A stretch of DNA of 64,000 nucleotides from Nisaea sediminum (GTDB lineage Bacteria > Pseudomonadota > Alphaproteobacteria > Thalassobaculales > Thalassobaculaceae), in NCBI RefSeq assembly GCF_014904705.1, contig NZ_JACZCQ010000004.1:1-64000 (forward strand). Direction: 5' to 3'. Positions 8,790 to 18,485 of this stretch are shown here, piece by piece. The notes below the pieces were generated by a model, which saw only the letters and a list, made by a program, of their open reading frames with translations, was not told where the DNA came from and searched no databases. Made by a program: the position numbers and the translations under genes. Position 1 is the first letter of the stretch; each line of letters opens with the position of its first letter.

Positions 8790-11193
8790 GCGTCCCCGGC
8801 AAGGAAACACCGAAAAGAAAAAGGACCGCGCCTCGCGCGGGCCCTTTCTTTTTCCTGGAAAACCGGGGCCGCAAACCAGCCCAGTTCGGCTTTTTCTTCT
8901 CGCGCTTCGCAGAACCGCCACCGGAGCCCTTACCGCCGTCCTCGTCCGGATAGGAGAAGACCAGCTTGTCCTCCTCCAGGTCGACGCGGACGAGGCCGCC
9001 CTTGACCAGCTTGCCGAAGAGCAGTTCCTCGGCCAACGGCTTCTTCACATGCTCCTGGATCACGCGGGCAAGCGGACGAGCACCGTAGAGGCGGTCGTAG
9101 CCCTTCTCGCCGAGCCAGTTGCGGGCCGCGTCGCTGAGTTCGATGGTGACCCCCCGGTCGGAGAGCTGCACCTCAAGCTGCATGATGAATTTCTCCACCA
9201 CACGGGAGATGATTTCCGGCGTCAGGTTGCTGAACGGAATGATCGCGTCCAAGCGGTTGCGGAATTCCGGCGTGAACATCCTGTTGATCGCCTCGGTATC
9301 GTCTCCCTCGCGCTGGGTGCGCGCGAAGCCGATCGCTTCCTTGGCCAGATCGGACGCACCGGCATTGGTGGTCATGATCAGGATCACGTTGCGGAAATCC
9401 ACGCTCTTGCCGTTGTGATCGGTCAGCTTGCCGTGATCCATGACCTGCAGCAGGACGTTGAAGAGGTCCGGATGAGCCTTCTCGATCTCGTCCAGCAGCA
9501 GCACGCAATGCGGATGCTGGTCGATCGCGTCGGTCAAGAGGCCGCCCTGGTCGAAGCCGACATAGCCCGGAGGCGCGCCGATCAGGCGCGACACGCTGTG
9601 GCGCTCCATATATTCCGACATGTCGAAACGGGTCAGCTCGATGCCGAGGGCATTGGCGAGCTGGCGCGCGACCTCGGTCTTGCCGACACCGGTCGGGCCG
9701 GAGAACAGATAGTTGCCGATCGGCTTTTCCGGCTCGCGGAGCCCCGCGCGGGAGAGCTTGATCGCGGTCGCCAGCGACGCGATCGCCGTATCCTGGCCGA
9801 ACACCACGGTCTTCAGATCCCGTTCCAGGTTCTTCAGCACCGTCTTGTCGTCGGTCGAGACGCTCTTCGGCGGGATGCGGGCGATCTTGGCGACGATCTC
9901 CTCGACCTCCTTGACACCGATGGTCTTGCGCCGCTTCGACGGAGCGACCAGCATCTGCGCCGCGCCGACCTCGTCGATCACGTCGATCGCCTTGTCGGGC
10001 AGTTTCCGGTCGCCGATATATTTCGCCGACAGTTCGACCGCCGTCTTCAGCGCGTCGTTTGTGAAGCGCACCTTATGGTGCTCTTCGTAATACGGCTTCA
10101 GACCTTTCAGGATCTTGATGCTGTCCTCGATCGACGGTTCCTTCACGTCGATCTTCTGGAAGCGGCGCACCAGGGCCCGATCCTTCTCGAAATGGGTCCG
10201 GAATTCCTTATAGGTGGTCGACCCGATGCAGCGCAGCGCGCCGGACTGCAGCGCCGGCTTCAGCAGGTTCGAAGCATCCATCGCCCCGCCCGAGGTGGCG
10301 CCGGCGCCGATCACCGTATGGATCTCGTCGATGAACAGCACCGCGTCCGGATTGCGCTCGAGCTCGTTGACGACGGCCTTCAGCCGCTCCTCGAAATCGC
10401 CGCGATAGCGGGTACCTGCGAGCAGCGCGCCCATGTCGAGCGCGAAGATCTGCGCATTCTCCAGAACCTCCGGCACGTTGCCGTCGACGATGCGGCGCGC
10501 GAGACCTTCCGCGATCGCGGTCTTGCCGACACCGGGATCGCCCACATAGAGCGGATTGTTCTTGGTCCGGCGGCAGAGGATCTGGATTGTGCGCTCGACC
10601 TCGAACTCGCGGCCAATCAGCGGGTCGATCTTGCCCGCCATCGCCTTCTTGTTCAGATCGACGCAATAGGCGTCGAGCGCTTCATTGCCGCTCTTGTTCA
10701 CGGTTTCCTGCTTGGCTTCCTCTTCGGCGCCGTCGACCCGGCGGGTTTCCGACTGGCCGTGCACCTTGGCGATGCCGTGAGAGATGTAGTTCACCGCGTC
10801 GAAGCGGGACATCTCCTGTTCCTGCAGGAAATAGACGGCGTGGCTCTCGCGCTCGGAGAACAGCGCGACGAGGACGTTGGCGCCGGTCACTTCGGCGCGG
10901 CCGGAGGACTGGACATGGATCACGGCGCGCTGGACCACGCGCTGGAAGCCCGCGGTCGGCTTCGCTTCCTCTTCCTCGGTCCGGATCAGGTTCATCAGAT
11001 CGTTGTCGATATAGCCGGCCAGATCGTTCCGCAGCCGCTCCACGTCGACATCACAGGCCCGCATCACCGCCACGGCGTCCTGGTCGGACGTCAGCGCGAA
11101 GAGGAGATGCTCCAGCGTCGCATATTCGTGCTGGCGCTCGTTCGCGAGATCGAGGGCGCGGTGCAGGCTTTCTTCAAGATTTTTCGACAGCAT
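8653..11193 (-). CDS. clpA: ATP-dependent Clp protease ATP-binding subunit ClpA
   Basis: AAA+ unfoldase that feeds substrates to ClpP. Clp N-domain at about 1-145; first AAA module with [13 protein letters not shown] (about 218) and [15 protein letters not shown]; second module with [14 protein letters not shown] (about 500) and [13 protein letters not shown]-terminal D2-small domain ending near residue 770. The coding frame then continues about 75 residues of low-complexity Arg-rich sequence (after [13 protein letters not shown]) to a stop at 8653, running through the terminator hairpin and antisense to the HTH gene. That tail is unlike ClpA. No stop exists in any of the three frames before the hairpin. 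ClpA starts 6 bases after the clpS stop, so both share an operon. Confidence 0.95.
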   Translation of the reverse strand: MLSKNLEESLHRALDLANERQHEYATLEHLLFALTSDQDAVAVMRACDVDVERLRNDLAGYIDNDLMNLIRTEEEEAKPTAGFQRVVQRAVIHVQSSGRAEVTGANVLVALFSERESHAVYFLQEQEMSRFDAVNYISHGIAKVHGQSETRRVDGAEEEAKQETVNKSGNEALDAYCVDLNKKAMAGKIDPLIGREFEVERTIQILCRRTKNNPLYVGDPGVGKTAIAEGLARRIVDGNVPEVLENAQIFALDMGALLAGTRYRGDFEERLKAVVNELERNPDAVLFIDEIHTVIGAGATSGGAMDASNLLKPALQSGALRCIGSTTYKEFRTHFEKDRALVRRFQKIDVKEPSIEDSIKILKGLKPYYEEHHKVRFTNDALKTAVELSAKYIGDRKLPDKAIDVIDEVGAAQMLVAPSKRRKTIGVKEVEEIVAKIARIPPKSVSTDDKTVLKNLERDLKTVVFGQDTAIASLATAIKLSRAGLREPEKPIGNYLFSGPTGVGKTEVARQLANALGIELTRFDMSEYMERHSVSRLIGAPPGYVGFDQGGLLTDAIDQHPHCVLLLDEIEKAHPDLFNVLLQVMDHGKLTDHNGKSVDFRNVILIMTTNAGASDLAKEAIGFARTQREGDDTEAINRMFTPEFRNRLDAIIPFSNLTPEIISRVVEKFIMQLEVQLSDRGVTIELSDAARNWLGEKGYDRLYGARPLARVIQEHVKKPLAEELLFGKLVKGGLVRVDLEEDKLVFSYPDEDGGKGSGGGSAKREKKKPNWAGLRPRFSRKKKGPARGAVLFLFGVSLPGTLRRPAGRSRSRGARTSARPDRSASCRRRSRRCWRGGQRGCAFRNW
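8820..8854. terminator. Bidirectional intrinsic terminator between the HTH gene and clpA
   Basis: AAAGG-A-CCGCGC (8820-8831) pairs with GCGCGG-GC-CCTTT (8835-8847) around a CTC loop. CTTTTTC follows on the plus strand and TTTCTTTTC on the minus strand. It can end both converging transcripts. Confidence 0.85.
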
Positions 11194-11199
11194 GTCTGA

Positions 11200-11526
11200 T
11201 CAAGCCTTTTCCAGAGTGCATTGCAACGGGTGCTGGTGCTGACGGGCGAAATCCATCACCTGCGTTACCTTCGTTTCGGCGACCTCGTACGTATAAACAC
11301 CGCAGACCCCAACGCCTCGCTGGTGGACATGCAGCATGATCGTCGTCGCCTCTTCCCTATTCTTCGAGAAGAATCTTTCCAGAACGTGAACGACAAACTC
11401 CATCGGCGTGTAATCGTCATTCAGCATGATGACCTTGTACATGGCCGGCTTCTTGGTTTTCGGCCGCGCCTTGACCACCACACCCGTATTTGTGCCGTCA
11501 CCGTTTTTCTTGTCGTCGTCACTCAT
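11200..11526 (-). CDS. clpS: ATP-dependent Clp protease adaptor ClpS
   Basis: 108 aa N-recognin that binds N-degron substrates and delivers them to ClpA. The core is complete: [20 protein letters not shown], then the helix containing [23 protein letters not shown] and the C-terminal [11 protein letters not shown]. The N-terminal ~25 residues are the flexible Asp/Lys-rich extension ([11 protein letters not shown]) needed for transfer to ClpA. The frame is open further upstream, but this ATG gives the normal family length. It is directly upstream of clpA (6-base gap). Confidence 0.96.
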   Translation of the reverse strand: MSDDDKKNGDGTNTGVVVKARPKTKKPAMYKVIMLNDDYTPMEFVVHVLERFFSKNREEATTIMLHVHQRGVGVCGVYTYEVAETKVTQVMDFARQHQHPLQCTLEKA

Positions 11527-11570
11527 TCTCAGAACCATGAATGTTCCGCACCTGACGGACAGGCGCTCGA

Positions 11571-11624
11571 ATGCTGCACGAGCTAAATAGGTCTTTCGGG
11601 GCCTCGGAGAAGTCCGTGCAGCAT
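11571..11624. repeat. 10-bp perfect inverted repeat upstream of clpS
   Basis: ATGCTGCACG at 11571-11580 and CGTGCAGCAT at 11615-11624 are exact reverse complements, separated by 34 bases. The repeat lies 45-98 bases upstream of the clpS start. It could be a paired operator or a leader hairpin. It shares TGCTGCAC with a box upstream of the phasin gene. Confidence 0.6.
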
Positions 11625-11743
11625 CGTACATGAGGCCATAGACAGATGCAGGTAGGGTGACAGACATTTCGTGTCGAGCACAAGATCTTGCAAGGCCAAA
11701 TCGGCGGCGGAACCACATTCGTTCCGGTATGCACAAACGCGAA

Positions 11744-11768
11744 GAGCCCGGCCATGACGGCCGGGCTC
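11744..11768 (-). terminator. Terminator hairpin after the phasin gene
   Basis: Perfect 10-bp stem GAGCCCGGCC/GGCCGGGCTC with a 5-base loop. On the minus strand it is followed by TTCGCGTTTG, a weak T-rich tail. It separates the phasin from the clpS promoter region. Confidence 0.7.
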
Positions 11769-11797
11769 TCGCATTCGGAACCGATTGAGGCTGCCGA

Positions 11798-12328
11798 TTA
11801 GGCGGCGATCGGCTTGGTCAGCTTCTCGAAGGTGCCGGTCAGGCTGTCCTGAATCGGCTTCATCGCTTCGTTCGCGGTCTTGACGGACAGCTCGGAGATC
11901 TTGGTGAGCTCCTCAAGCGTCTTGTCATAGCTCTTCTTGGTCACGTCGTTCTGCAGTTCCAGCAGGTCGCTGACGGTCTTGCAGGACATCGCGCTCTTGC
12001 CGACCTCGACGGAGGTCTCAACGCTTTCCTGACCGAAGGCATAGAGCTCCTTGCCGATGGTCTCGAAGCCCTTGGACCAGACATTCATCGCCGTGACGTA
12101 GGCGTCGTAGTTCGCCTTGCCGAGCGTGGCATATTCGTCATAGCCGCCATAGATGGCCTTCTGGGCCTTCTCCGCATTTTCCTTCATCAGCACGACCGCC
12201 TGATCGTAGCCCTTCTGCGCGACTTCCTGGGTCGCCTTCAGAGCGGCTTCGACGGTTTCCTTGCCGGCCGCGACCGATTCTTCAATCTTGTCGGCGGCAT
12301 CGGCGGAGGTGGTTTTCTTCGCAACCAT
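11798..12328 (-). CDS. Phasin family protein
   Basis: 176 aa, almost wholly helical. Phasins coat polyhydroxyalkanoate granules and control their number and size. Seen here: an N-terminal Lys/Thr/Ala stretch, repeated amphipathic helices such as [19 protein letters not shown] and [20 protein letters not shown], no signal peptide, and no catalytic motif. This matches the alphaproteobacterial phasin_2-like group (PF09361). The start has AGGAG at the right distance; the frame extends upstream but without a ribosome site. No phaC or phaR lies in the window. Confidence 0.9.
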   Translation of the reverse strand: MVAKKTTSADAADKIEESVAAGKETVEAALKATQEVAQKGYDQAVVLMKENAEKAQKAIYGGYDEYATLGKANYDAYVTAMNVWSKGFETIGKELYAFGQESVETSVEVGKSAMSCKTVSDLLELQNDVTKKSYDKTLEELTKISELSVKTANEAMKPIQDSLTGTFEKLTKPIAA

Positions 12329-12450
12329 ATTCACTCTCCTTGCAATTCGTTGGCTCTCGTTCGGGCCGGCTCTTCTCGGGGGACCGTCCCTGGGGGATCG
12401 CAGGCACGTCACCTGGACATGCAAATCTGTTGATCTTGTCCGCGCACTCA

Positions 12451-12464
12451 TGCTGCACTGCAAC
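12451..12464. promoter_or_regulatory. TGC-N3-GCA box upstream of the phasin gene
   Basis: TGCTGCACTGCAAC lies ~120 bases upstream of the phasin start and contains CTGC-ACT-GCA. PhaR-type PHA repressors of alphaproteobacteria bind TGC-N3-GCA-like sites in front of phasin genes, so this is a candidate operator. Confidence 0.4.
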
Positions 12465-12510
12465 ACGCCTCTAACATATGAATTGGCGCCATAAGATCAA
12501 GAGATTTTTT

Positions 12511-12523
12511 TGTGCACTGCACA
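12511..12523. promoter_or_regulatory. Palindrome in T-rich DNA between the phasin and dacA genes
   Basis: TGTGCACTGCACA is symmetrical except for the central base and is flanked by T runs on both sides. It has the same TGC-ACT-GCA core as the box 60 bases away, supporting a common DNA-binding protein. The rest of the 12329-12740 region holds no gene. Confidence 0.5.
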
Positions 12524-12740
12524 ATTTTTTTGACCCGCCCCCTAAAAAGCCTTTCAATCCAACCAATTCGCCAGCAAGAATAGTTTGTTACGATGACGTC
12601 AGATGCGACTGTCAAAGCTGCGGGTTTAATTCTAATTCAATTGCTTATGGACAAAAGCTAAGCCCTTACATAAGATTCTGGCGATTTTGTGTATGGCTAA
12701 CGGCACCATCACCCGAAGGTGCGAGGGGTCTGGGGGGAAT

Positions 12741-13988
12741 ATGGCGCGAAGCGTGACAGCACGGGTCTGGAGAGCCGTTTGCGTCCTCGCTTTCGGTCTG
12801 GCGATCTGGCTTTCAGCCGGGGTTGCAGAGGCGCGCTACGCCTCCTTCGTGATGGATGCCGACACGCTCGACGTTCTCTATGCGAAGAACGCGGACACGC
12901 GGAATTACCCGGCGTCGCTCACCAAGATCATGACCCTCTACATGCTGTTCGACGCGCTCGAGCGCGGCAAGGTCACGCTCAAGACCCGGATGAAGGTCTC
13001 GCAGCGCGCCGCCGGCCAGCCAGAGACGAACATCGACCTACGCGCGGGCCAGACCCTGTCCGTCGAGGACGCAATCCTGGCCCTCGTCACCCGCTCCGCC
13101 AACGACGCCGCGACCGTGGTCGCCGAGCATCTGGCGAAGAGCGAGGTCCACTTCGCCATCGCGATGACCGAGAAGGCCCGGAACATCGGGATGACGCATA
13201 CCACTTTCCGCAACGCCTCGGGCCTGCCCAACCGCCGGCAGAAGAGCACCGCGCGCGACATGGCCAAGCTTGGCCTGCGCATCCAGCGCGACTTCCCGCA
13301 GTACTATCACTATTTCAAGACCGAGAAGTTCACCTACAAGGGCCGGACCTACAAGAACCACAACAACCTGCTCGGGCGCTATGCCGGCACGGACGGGATC
13401 AAGACCGGCTATACACGAGCCTCGGGCTTCAACCTCGTGACCTCCGTGCACAGCAACGGCCACCACATCATTGCCGTGGTGTTCGGCGGGCGGACCGCGA
13501 AATCGCGCGACAAGCATATGGTCTCGCTGCTGAACCGCGGCTTCAAGAAAGCCATTCAGATCGCCCGCAACCGGGTACCGGCGCCGATCCCGGTCGCGCG
13601 GCCGGAACCGGGCAGCGACGCCCCCGTCACCGTGCAGCTCGCCGCCGCGCAATCGTCCGTCTCCGACGACATCCTTCAGGGGTCCGGCAGCGAGGATCTC
13701 TCGGACCGCGACTGGGGCATCCAGGTCGGCGCCTATTCGAGCCGCGCACCGGCCGAACAGATGATCCGCACCGCACGCACGCACCTGAAGAAGGTGCTGG
13801 CGGACTCCACGGATTCCGTGGAGCAGATCACCCGCGACCACGGCACCGTCTTCCGCTCCCGCATCTTCGGCTTCACCGAGGCCGACGCCCGCAACGCCTG
13901 CGCCATGCTGGTCCGCAAGCACGTGCCCTGCGTGCCGGTCCCGGGCGAAACCGGCGAGGAAGTCGCCACCATGCCGACCGGCGGGTAA
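12741..13988 (+). CDS. D-alanyl-D-alanine carboxypeptidase with C-terminal SPOR domain
   Basis: 415 aa penicillin-binding protein of the DacA/PBP5 type (peptidase S11) that trims peptidoglycan pentapeptides in the periplasm. Signal peptide at about 12-35. Catalytic motifs: SLTK (SxxK, about residue 63), SAN (about 120) and KTGYT (about 222). A Pro/Ala linker leads to a SPOR domain (about 325-405, starting WGIQVGAYSSRAPAEQ), which binds denuded glycan strands and targets proteins to the septum. The chosen ATG follows GGGGGG; an upstream in-frame ATG at 12687 lacks a ribosome site. Monocistronic. Confidence 0.93.
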   Translation: MARSVTARVWRAVCVLAFGLAIWLSAGVAEARYASFVMDADTLDVLYAKNADTRNYPASLTKIMTLYMLFDALERGKVTLKTRMKVSQRAAGQPETNIDLRAGQTLSVEDAILALVTRSANDAATVVAEHLAKSEVHFAIAMTEKARNIGMTHTTFRNASGLPNRRQKSTARDMAKLGLRIQRDFPQYYHYFKTEKFTYKGRTYKNHNNLLGRYAGTDGIKTGYTRASGFNLVTSVHSNGHHIIAVVFGGRTAKSRDKHMVSLLNRGFKKAIQIARNRVPAPIPVARPEPGSDAPVTVQLAAAQSSVSDDILQGSGSEDLSDRDWGIQVGAYSSRAPAEQMIRTARTHLKKVLADSTDSVEQITRDHGTVFRSRIFGFTEADARNACAMLVRKHVPCVPVPGETGEEVATMPTGG

Positions 13989-14000
13989 GCTCCAAGAAAA

Positions 14001-14026
14001 GCGCCGCCCGGATGACCGGACGGCGC
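14001..14026. terminator. Convergent terminator between dacA-type and phosphohexomutase genes
   Basis: GCGCCGCCCGG and CCGGACGGCGC form an 11-bp stem with one mismatch and an ATGA loop. On the minus strand TTTTCTT follows, so it ends the sugar-nucleotide operon. The plus side has a weaker tail. Confidence 0.75.
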
Positions 14027-14051
14027 CGTTCATTCTCTCACATCAATCCGA

Positions 14052-15434
14052 TCAGATATCCGGCGGCGTCTCACCGACGGCGGTCAGAGCGTCGCGAAGC
14101 TGCGTCTTAAGCCTCTCGAGCCCTTCTTCCGTCTGGGACTCGCAACGCGCGACCAGCACGTCCTGGGTGTTGGAGGCGCGGAGCAGCCACCAGCCGTCCG
14201 GCGTGTTGACCCGGACGCCGTCCGCGTCGGAGACCTCGATGCCGGACTTTCCCGAGAGCCAGTCCTTCACCTCTTTCACCACGTCGAACTTGCGGGTGTC
14301 GTCGCACTGGAAGCGCATTTCCGGCGTGTTGATCACCTGCGGCAGGGCGTCCCGGATCTCGGAGAGCGACTCTTTCCGGTGGCTCAGCCCCTCGATCAGG
14401 CGGATCGCTGCGTAGAGCGCGTCGTCATAGCCGTAATAGCGGTCCTTGAAGAAGATGTGACCGCTCATCTCGCCGGCCAGCGGTGCGCCGGTCTCGGCCA
14501 TCTTGGTCTTGATCAGGGAATGGCCGGTGCGCCACATCAGCGGCTTGCCGCCGAACTCGGCGACCTTGTCGAACAGCACCTGGCTCGCCTTCACGTCGGC
14601 GATGATCGTGGCGCCAGGATTTTCCTTCAGCACATCCTCGGCCAGCACGGTCAGCAGCTGGTCGCCCCAGAGCACCCGGCCCTTGTCGTCGATCACGCCG
14701 ATCCGGTCGCCGTCGCCGTCGAAGGCGATGCCGAGATCCGCATCGCGTGCCGCGACCTCGGCCACGAGATCCTCAAGGTTCTCCGGCACGGTCGGATCCG
14801 GATGGTGGTTCGGGAAGGTCCCGTCGACCTCCGGGAACAGCACTTTGTGGTTCGAGGGCAGCCGCATGCAGACCTGGTTCACCGACGGACCTGCGGCACC
14901 GTTGCCGCAATCCCAGACGATGCGGAGCTGGCGCCCCATCTTCACGTCGCGCAGCAGGCGGTCGACATAGCTGTCGAGGATATCGACCTCCTCGGCCGAG
15001 CCCGCGCCGCTCTCGAAATCGCCTGCCGCCGCGATCCGGCCGAGATCCTGGATGTCGGCGCCGAAGAACGGCCCCGTGCCCAGCATCATCTTGAAGCCGT
15101 TATAGTTCGGCGGGTTGTGCGAGCCGGTGATCATGATCCCGCCGTCGGTCTCCAGCGCGTAGACCGAATAATAGAGCATCGGCGTGGCGCAGCCGCCGAG
15201 GCGGAAGACGTGCAGACCGCAGGCCATCAGGCCCTCGACCACCGCCGCTTCCATCTCGGGCGAGCTGAGGCGCCCGTCGCGGCCGACAGAGACCCTGGTC
15301 CCGCCGTTACGGACCACGCGGGTGCCGAAGGCGCGGCCGAGCGCGCGGGCATCCGCGGCGCTCAGGGTCTCGCCGATCACACCGCGTACGTCGTATTCGC
15401 GCAGGATGGTCGGCGGGAACTGATGCGCGCTCAT
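14052..15434 (-). CDS. Phosphomannomutase/phosphoglucomutase
   Basis: 460 aa alpha-D-phosphohexomutase interconverting sugar 6- and 1-phosphates. All four signature regions are present: the phosphoserine loop [11 protein letters not shown] (about 105), the Mg2+ loop DGDGDR (about 240), the sugar-binding GEMSGH (about 320) and the C-terminal phosphate-binding RASNTQ (about 425). It fits bifunctional PMM/PGM (AlgC/ManB-like) enzymes. The start overlaps the ugd stop by 4 bases (ATGA). The gene order galU-ugd-mutase indicates supply of sugar nucleotides for polysaccharide synthesis. Confidence 0.93.
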   Translation of the reverse strand: MSAHQFPPTILREYDVRGVIGETLSAADARALGRAFGTRVVRNGGTRVSVGRDGRLSSPEMEAAVVEGLMACGLHVFRLGGCATPMLYYSVYALETDGGIMITGSHNPPNYNGFKMMLGTGPFFGADIQDLGRIAAAGDFESGAGSAEEVDILDSYVDRLLRDVKMGRQLRIVWDCGNGAAGPSVNQVCMRLPSNHKVLFPEVDGTFPNHHPDPTVPENLEDLVAEVAARDADLGIAFDGDGDRIGVIDDKGRVLWGDQLLTVLAEDVLKENPGATIIADVKASQVLFDKVAEFGGKPLMWRTGHSLIKTKMAETGAPLAGEMSGHIFFKDRYYGYDDALYAAIRLIEGLSHRKESLSEIRDALPQVINTPEMRFQCDDTRKFDVVKEVKDWLSGKSGIEVSDADGVRVNTPDGWWLLRASNTQDVLVARCESQTEEGLERLKTQLRDALTAVGETPPDI

Positions 15435-16759
15435 TTCGGTGCTCCGGCTTCGGTGGTGCCGCGCCCGACACAGACATAGTCAAAGCCGGCCTTCCGCATG
15501 TCGTCCGGATTGTAGACGTTCCGGAGATCGACCATGAGCGGCTGCTTCAGCAGTTTCTTCACCCGCTCCATGTCGAGCGCCCGGAACTCGTTCCACTCGG
15601 TGACGATCGAGACCGCGTCCGCGCCTTCCATCGTGGCGTAGGCGTTCTCGCACATCTCGACGCCCGGCAGCATCTCGCGCGCTTCCTTCATGCCTTCCGG
15701 ATCGTAGGCCTTGACCGTCGCGCCTGCCGCCTGCAGCGCCGGAACGATGTCGAGGCTCGGGCTGTCCCGCATGTCGTCGGTGTTCGGCTTGAAGGTCAGG
15801 CCGAGCACGGCGATGGTCTTGCCGGAGACCGATCCGCCGCAGGCGGCGATGATCTTCTCCGCCATCTGCTTCTTGCGCTTGTCGTTGATGTCGACGACCG
15901 TCTCGACGATGCGCAGCGGCGCGTCGTAGTCCTGCGCGGTCTTGACGAGCGCCAGAGTGTCCTTCGGGAAGCAGGAGCCGCCGTAGCCCGGCCCCGGATG
16001 CAGGAACTTGCGCCCGATACGGCCGTCGAGGCCGATGCCGCGGGCCACGTCATGCACGTCCGCGCCGACCTTCTCGCAGAGATCGGCGACCTCGTTGATG
16101 AAGGTGATCTTGGTCGCGAGGAAGGTGTTCGCCGCGTATTTGATCAGCTCGCTGGTCTGCAGCGTGGTGAAAACGATCGGCGTCTCGATCAGGTAGAGCG
16201 GCCGGTAGATCGCCCGCATCACTTCCTGGGCGCGCTCGCTCTCGGTGCCGATCACGACCCGGTCGGGCCGCATGAAGTCGCTGATCGCCGCGCCCTCGCG
16301 CAGGAATTCCGGGTTGGAGCAGACGTCGAAATCGGCGTCGGGCCGGGTCTCGCGAATGATCCTCGCCACCTCACGTCCGGTGCCGACCGGGACCGTCGAC
16401 TTGGTGACCACGACGGTATAGCCCTCCATCGCCTCGGCGATTTCCTTGGCGGCGCCGTAGACGTAGGAGAGATCGGCATGGCCGTCGCCGCGGCGGGTCG
16501 GGGTGCCGACAGCGATGAAGACCGCGTCCGCGTCCTTGACCGCCGATTTCAGGTCGGTCGTGAAGGTCAGCCGTCCAGCCCGGACATTGTTCGCGACCAA
16601 GTCATCGAGGCCCGGCTCGAAGATCGGGATCTCGCCCCGGTCGAGGCGGGAGATCTTGACCTCGTCCTTGTCGACGCAGACGACGTCAATGCCGAACTCC
16701 GAAAAGCAGGCTCCGGACACCAGGCCGACATAGCCGGTACCGATCATGGCAATACGCAT
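15431..16759 (-). CDS. ugd: UDP-glucose 6-dehydrogenase
   Basis: 442 aa. Oxidises UDP-glucose to UDP-glucuronate with two NAD+. The N-terminal Rossmann motif is [10 protein letters not shown] (residues 7-16); the catalytic cysteine is in [14 protein letters not shown] (about 258); the C-terminal UDP-binding domain holds [16 protein letters not shown]. Full length for the family. A GGAG site precedes the ATG and the gap from galU is 15 bases. The product feeds acidic exopolysaccharide or LPS sugars. Confidence 0.97.
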   Translation of the reverse strand: MRIAMIGTGYVGLVSGACFSEFGIDVVCVDKDEVKISRLDRGEIPIFEPGLDDLVANNVRAGRLTFTTDLKSAVKDADAVFIAVGTPTRRGDGHADLSYVYGAAKEIAEAMEGYTVVVTKSTVPVGTGREVARIIRETRPDADFDVCSNPEFLREGAAISDFMRPDRVVIGTESERAQEVMRAIYRPLYLIETPIVFTTLQTSELIKYAANTFLATKITFINEVADLCEKVGADVHDVARGIGLDGRIGRKFLHPGPGYGGSCFPKDTLALVKTAQDYDAPLRIVETVVDINDKRKKQMAEKIIAACGGSVSGKTIAVLGLTFKPNTDDMRDSPSLDIVPALQAAGATVKAYDPEGMKEAREMLPGVEMCENAYATMEGADAVSIVTEWNEFRALDMERVKKLLKQPLMVDLRNVYNPDDMRKAGFDYVCVGRGTTEAGAPK

Positions 16760-16774
16760 GAATTCGCTCCGTTA

Positions 16775-17644
16775 TCAGGCGTAATTCTTCAGAAAGGTCC
16801 GGACGGCGTCTGCCATGTCCGGACGGTCGAGAGCATAGGCGATGTTGGCTTCGAGGAAGCCGACCTTGTTGCCGCAGTCGAAGCGCGTGCCCTCGAACAG
16901 GTAACCGTTGAAGGGCTGCAGGCCGAGCTGACGGGCCATGGCATCGGTCAGCTGGATTTCCCCGCCCGCGCCCTTCTCGAAGCGCGCGAGATCCTCGAAC
17001 ACCTTGGGCTGCAGGATGTAGCGCCCGATGATCGCGTAATTGGAAGGCGCGTCTTCCGGCTTCGGCTTCTCGACGAGACCGCGGACCTCGATCAGGCGGC
17101 CATTGACCTCGCCCGGTGTGATCACGCCGTATGACTGGGTCTCATCGCGCGTGACCTCCATCGCCGCAACCATGTTGCCGCCGACCTTGTCGTAGGCGTC
17201 GACCATCTGCTTCAGGCAGCCGGCCCCGTTCAGGATCAGGTCGTCGGCGAGAAGCACCGCAACGGGCTCCATGCCGACGAAGTTGCGCGCGCACCAGACG
17301 GCATGGCCAAGCCCGAGCGGCTCCTGTTGACGGGTATAGGAGAACTGCCCCGGTTCCGGAATGGTCGCCTCGACGACCTTCAGCGCGTCCTTCTTCGCGC
17401 GGTCCCGCAGCATGGACTGCAGTTCGAACGCGTGATCGAAATGATCCTCTATCGCCGACTTGCCGCGTCCGGTGACGAAGATGAACTCCTCGATCCCCGC
17501 GGCACGGGCTTCCTCGACGGCATATTGGATCAGCGGCTTGTCGACGACCGGTAGCATTTCCTTCGGCATCGACTTTGTCGCCGGAAGGAATCGCGTGCCA
17601 AGCCCCCCAACCGGAAAGATCGCCTTCCGAACTGGCACTGGCAT
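16775..17644 (-). CDS. galU: UTP-glucose-1-phosphate uridylyltransferase
   Basis: 289 aa nucleotidyltransferase making UDP-glucose. The N-terminal VGGLGTRFLPATKSMPKEML is the classical nucleotide-binding signature; GLGHAVWCARNFVG and the ADDLI metal site follow. Complete length. It is the first gene of the galU-ugd-mutase operon. The ~105 bases upstream, shared with the end of the DnaJ gene, should hold its promoter. Confidence 0.97.
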   Translation of the reverse strand: MPVPVRKAIFPVGGLGTRFLPATKSMPKEMLPVVDKPLIQYAVEEARAAGIEEFIFVTGRGKSAIEDHFDHAFELQSMLRDRAKKDALKVVEATIPEPGQFSYTRQQEPLGLGHAVWCARNFVGMEPVAVLLADDLILNGAGCLKQMVDAYDKVGGNMVAAMEVTRDETQSYGVITPGEVNGRLIEVRGLVEKPKPEDAPSNYAIIGRYILQPKVFEDLARFEKGAGGEIQLTDAMARQLGLQPFNGYLFEGTRFDCGNKVGFLEANIAYALDRPDMADAVRTFLKNYA

Positions 17645-17749
17645 ATCTGAACCTCAATTCGTTATCTGGATACGCCGCCCGACCGTGGCTTCCGGCAGAG
17701 CGCACCGTTATTGGCACATAACCGGAGAAAACCGCAAGGATCGCTTGGC

Positions 17750-18472
17750 TCAGGAGCCGAGCAACACGTCTTTCGCCTCGTTGATCTGGGCCGCGAGGTA
17801 GTCGGAGCCACCACGGTCCGGGTGATTGACCATCATCAGCCGACGATGCGCTTCGCGAATCGCCGCCTCGTCCGCCCCCTCCTCGAGCCCGAGAACCTCG
17901 AAGGCCCTCGCGCGCGTCATATTTCCAGAGGGGTCCCGATGATGGCCGCGCGGGCCTGCAGCGGATGCAGCCTCCTCACGCCAGTCCGGCCCATGGGCCG
18001 CGTCGAGATAGCTCTCCAGGACGGCGACCGACTGCGGGTCGTTCCGGCTGCAATCCTCAAGCAGTTCGAGGAGCTCGGAAAGGGAAAGCTCCGATAGCGG
18101 GGCGCCGCTGAAGCGCCCGCGCAGCACCTCGCCGTCGATGCCGCCGCTGTCGTGGTCGAGAGTCATTGCAAGCGTCTCGGTGCGCACAGAGCTACTCTGT
18201 CCCGACGAAGGTCCGCGCGCCGTCTTCACGGCATTGCGGAAGCGCCGGAACAGCGCCCCGGCCCGGAGCAGGAACGGCAACCCGACGACGCCGGCATACA
18301 TCAGCCAGTCGAACCTACGGAAAAAGATCAGCGCGACGACGACAAGACCAAGCAGCGTCAACCCGACCCACTTGGCAGTCTGGCGGATCTTCGCGGGATC
18401 GGCATTGAGGAACCAGTAGCCGATCAGCCCGAGCCCGATGAGAAGGCTCGCGCCCAGTATCAGAAACTGCAC
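17750..18472 (-). CDS. Membrane-anchored protein with C-terminal J domain
   Basis: 240 aa. Two membrane helices at the N-terminus (about 3-20 and 36-52, plus a possible third at 58-70), a linker with SELSLSELLELLEDC, then a C-terminal J domain (about 183-240) with the HPD tripeptide in VNHPDRGGS. The C-terminal J domain resembles TIM14/Pam18-type co-chaperones that stimulate DnaK at the membrane. It is 13 bases downstream of the VWA gene and co-transcribed with it. Confidence 0.9.
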   Translation of the reverse strand: MQFLILGASLLIGLGLIGYWFLNADPAKIRQTAKWVGLTLLGLVVVALIFFRRFDWLMYAGVVGLPFLLRAGALFRRFRNAVKTARGPSSGQSSSVRTETLAMTLDHDSGGIDGEVLRGRFSGAPLSELSLSELLELLEDCSRNDPQSVAVLESYLDAAHGPDWREEAASAAGPRGHHRDPSGNMTRARAFEVLGLEEGADEAAIREAHRRLMMVNHPDRGGSDYLAAQINEAKDVLLGS

Positions 18473-18485
18473 GTCCGCCCTCCTC

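Noticed and set aside
9049-11199. 716-residue open frame antisense to clpA
   Set aside because: ClpA motifs on the other strand are complete; the plus frame is low-complexity Arg/Asp/His/Leu text typical of antisense shadows.
13038-14033. 331-residue open frame on the minus strand over the dacA-type gene
   Set aside because: It mirrors a gene with complete catalytic motifs and has no recognisable domain; a GC-rich antisense shadow.
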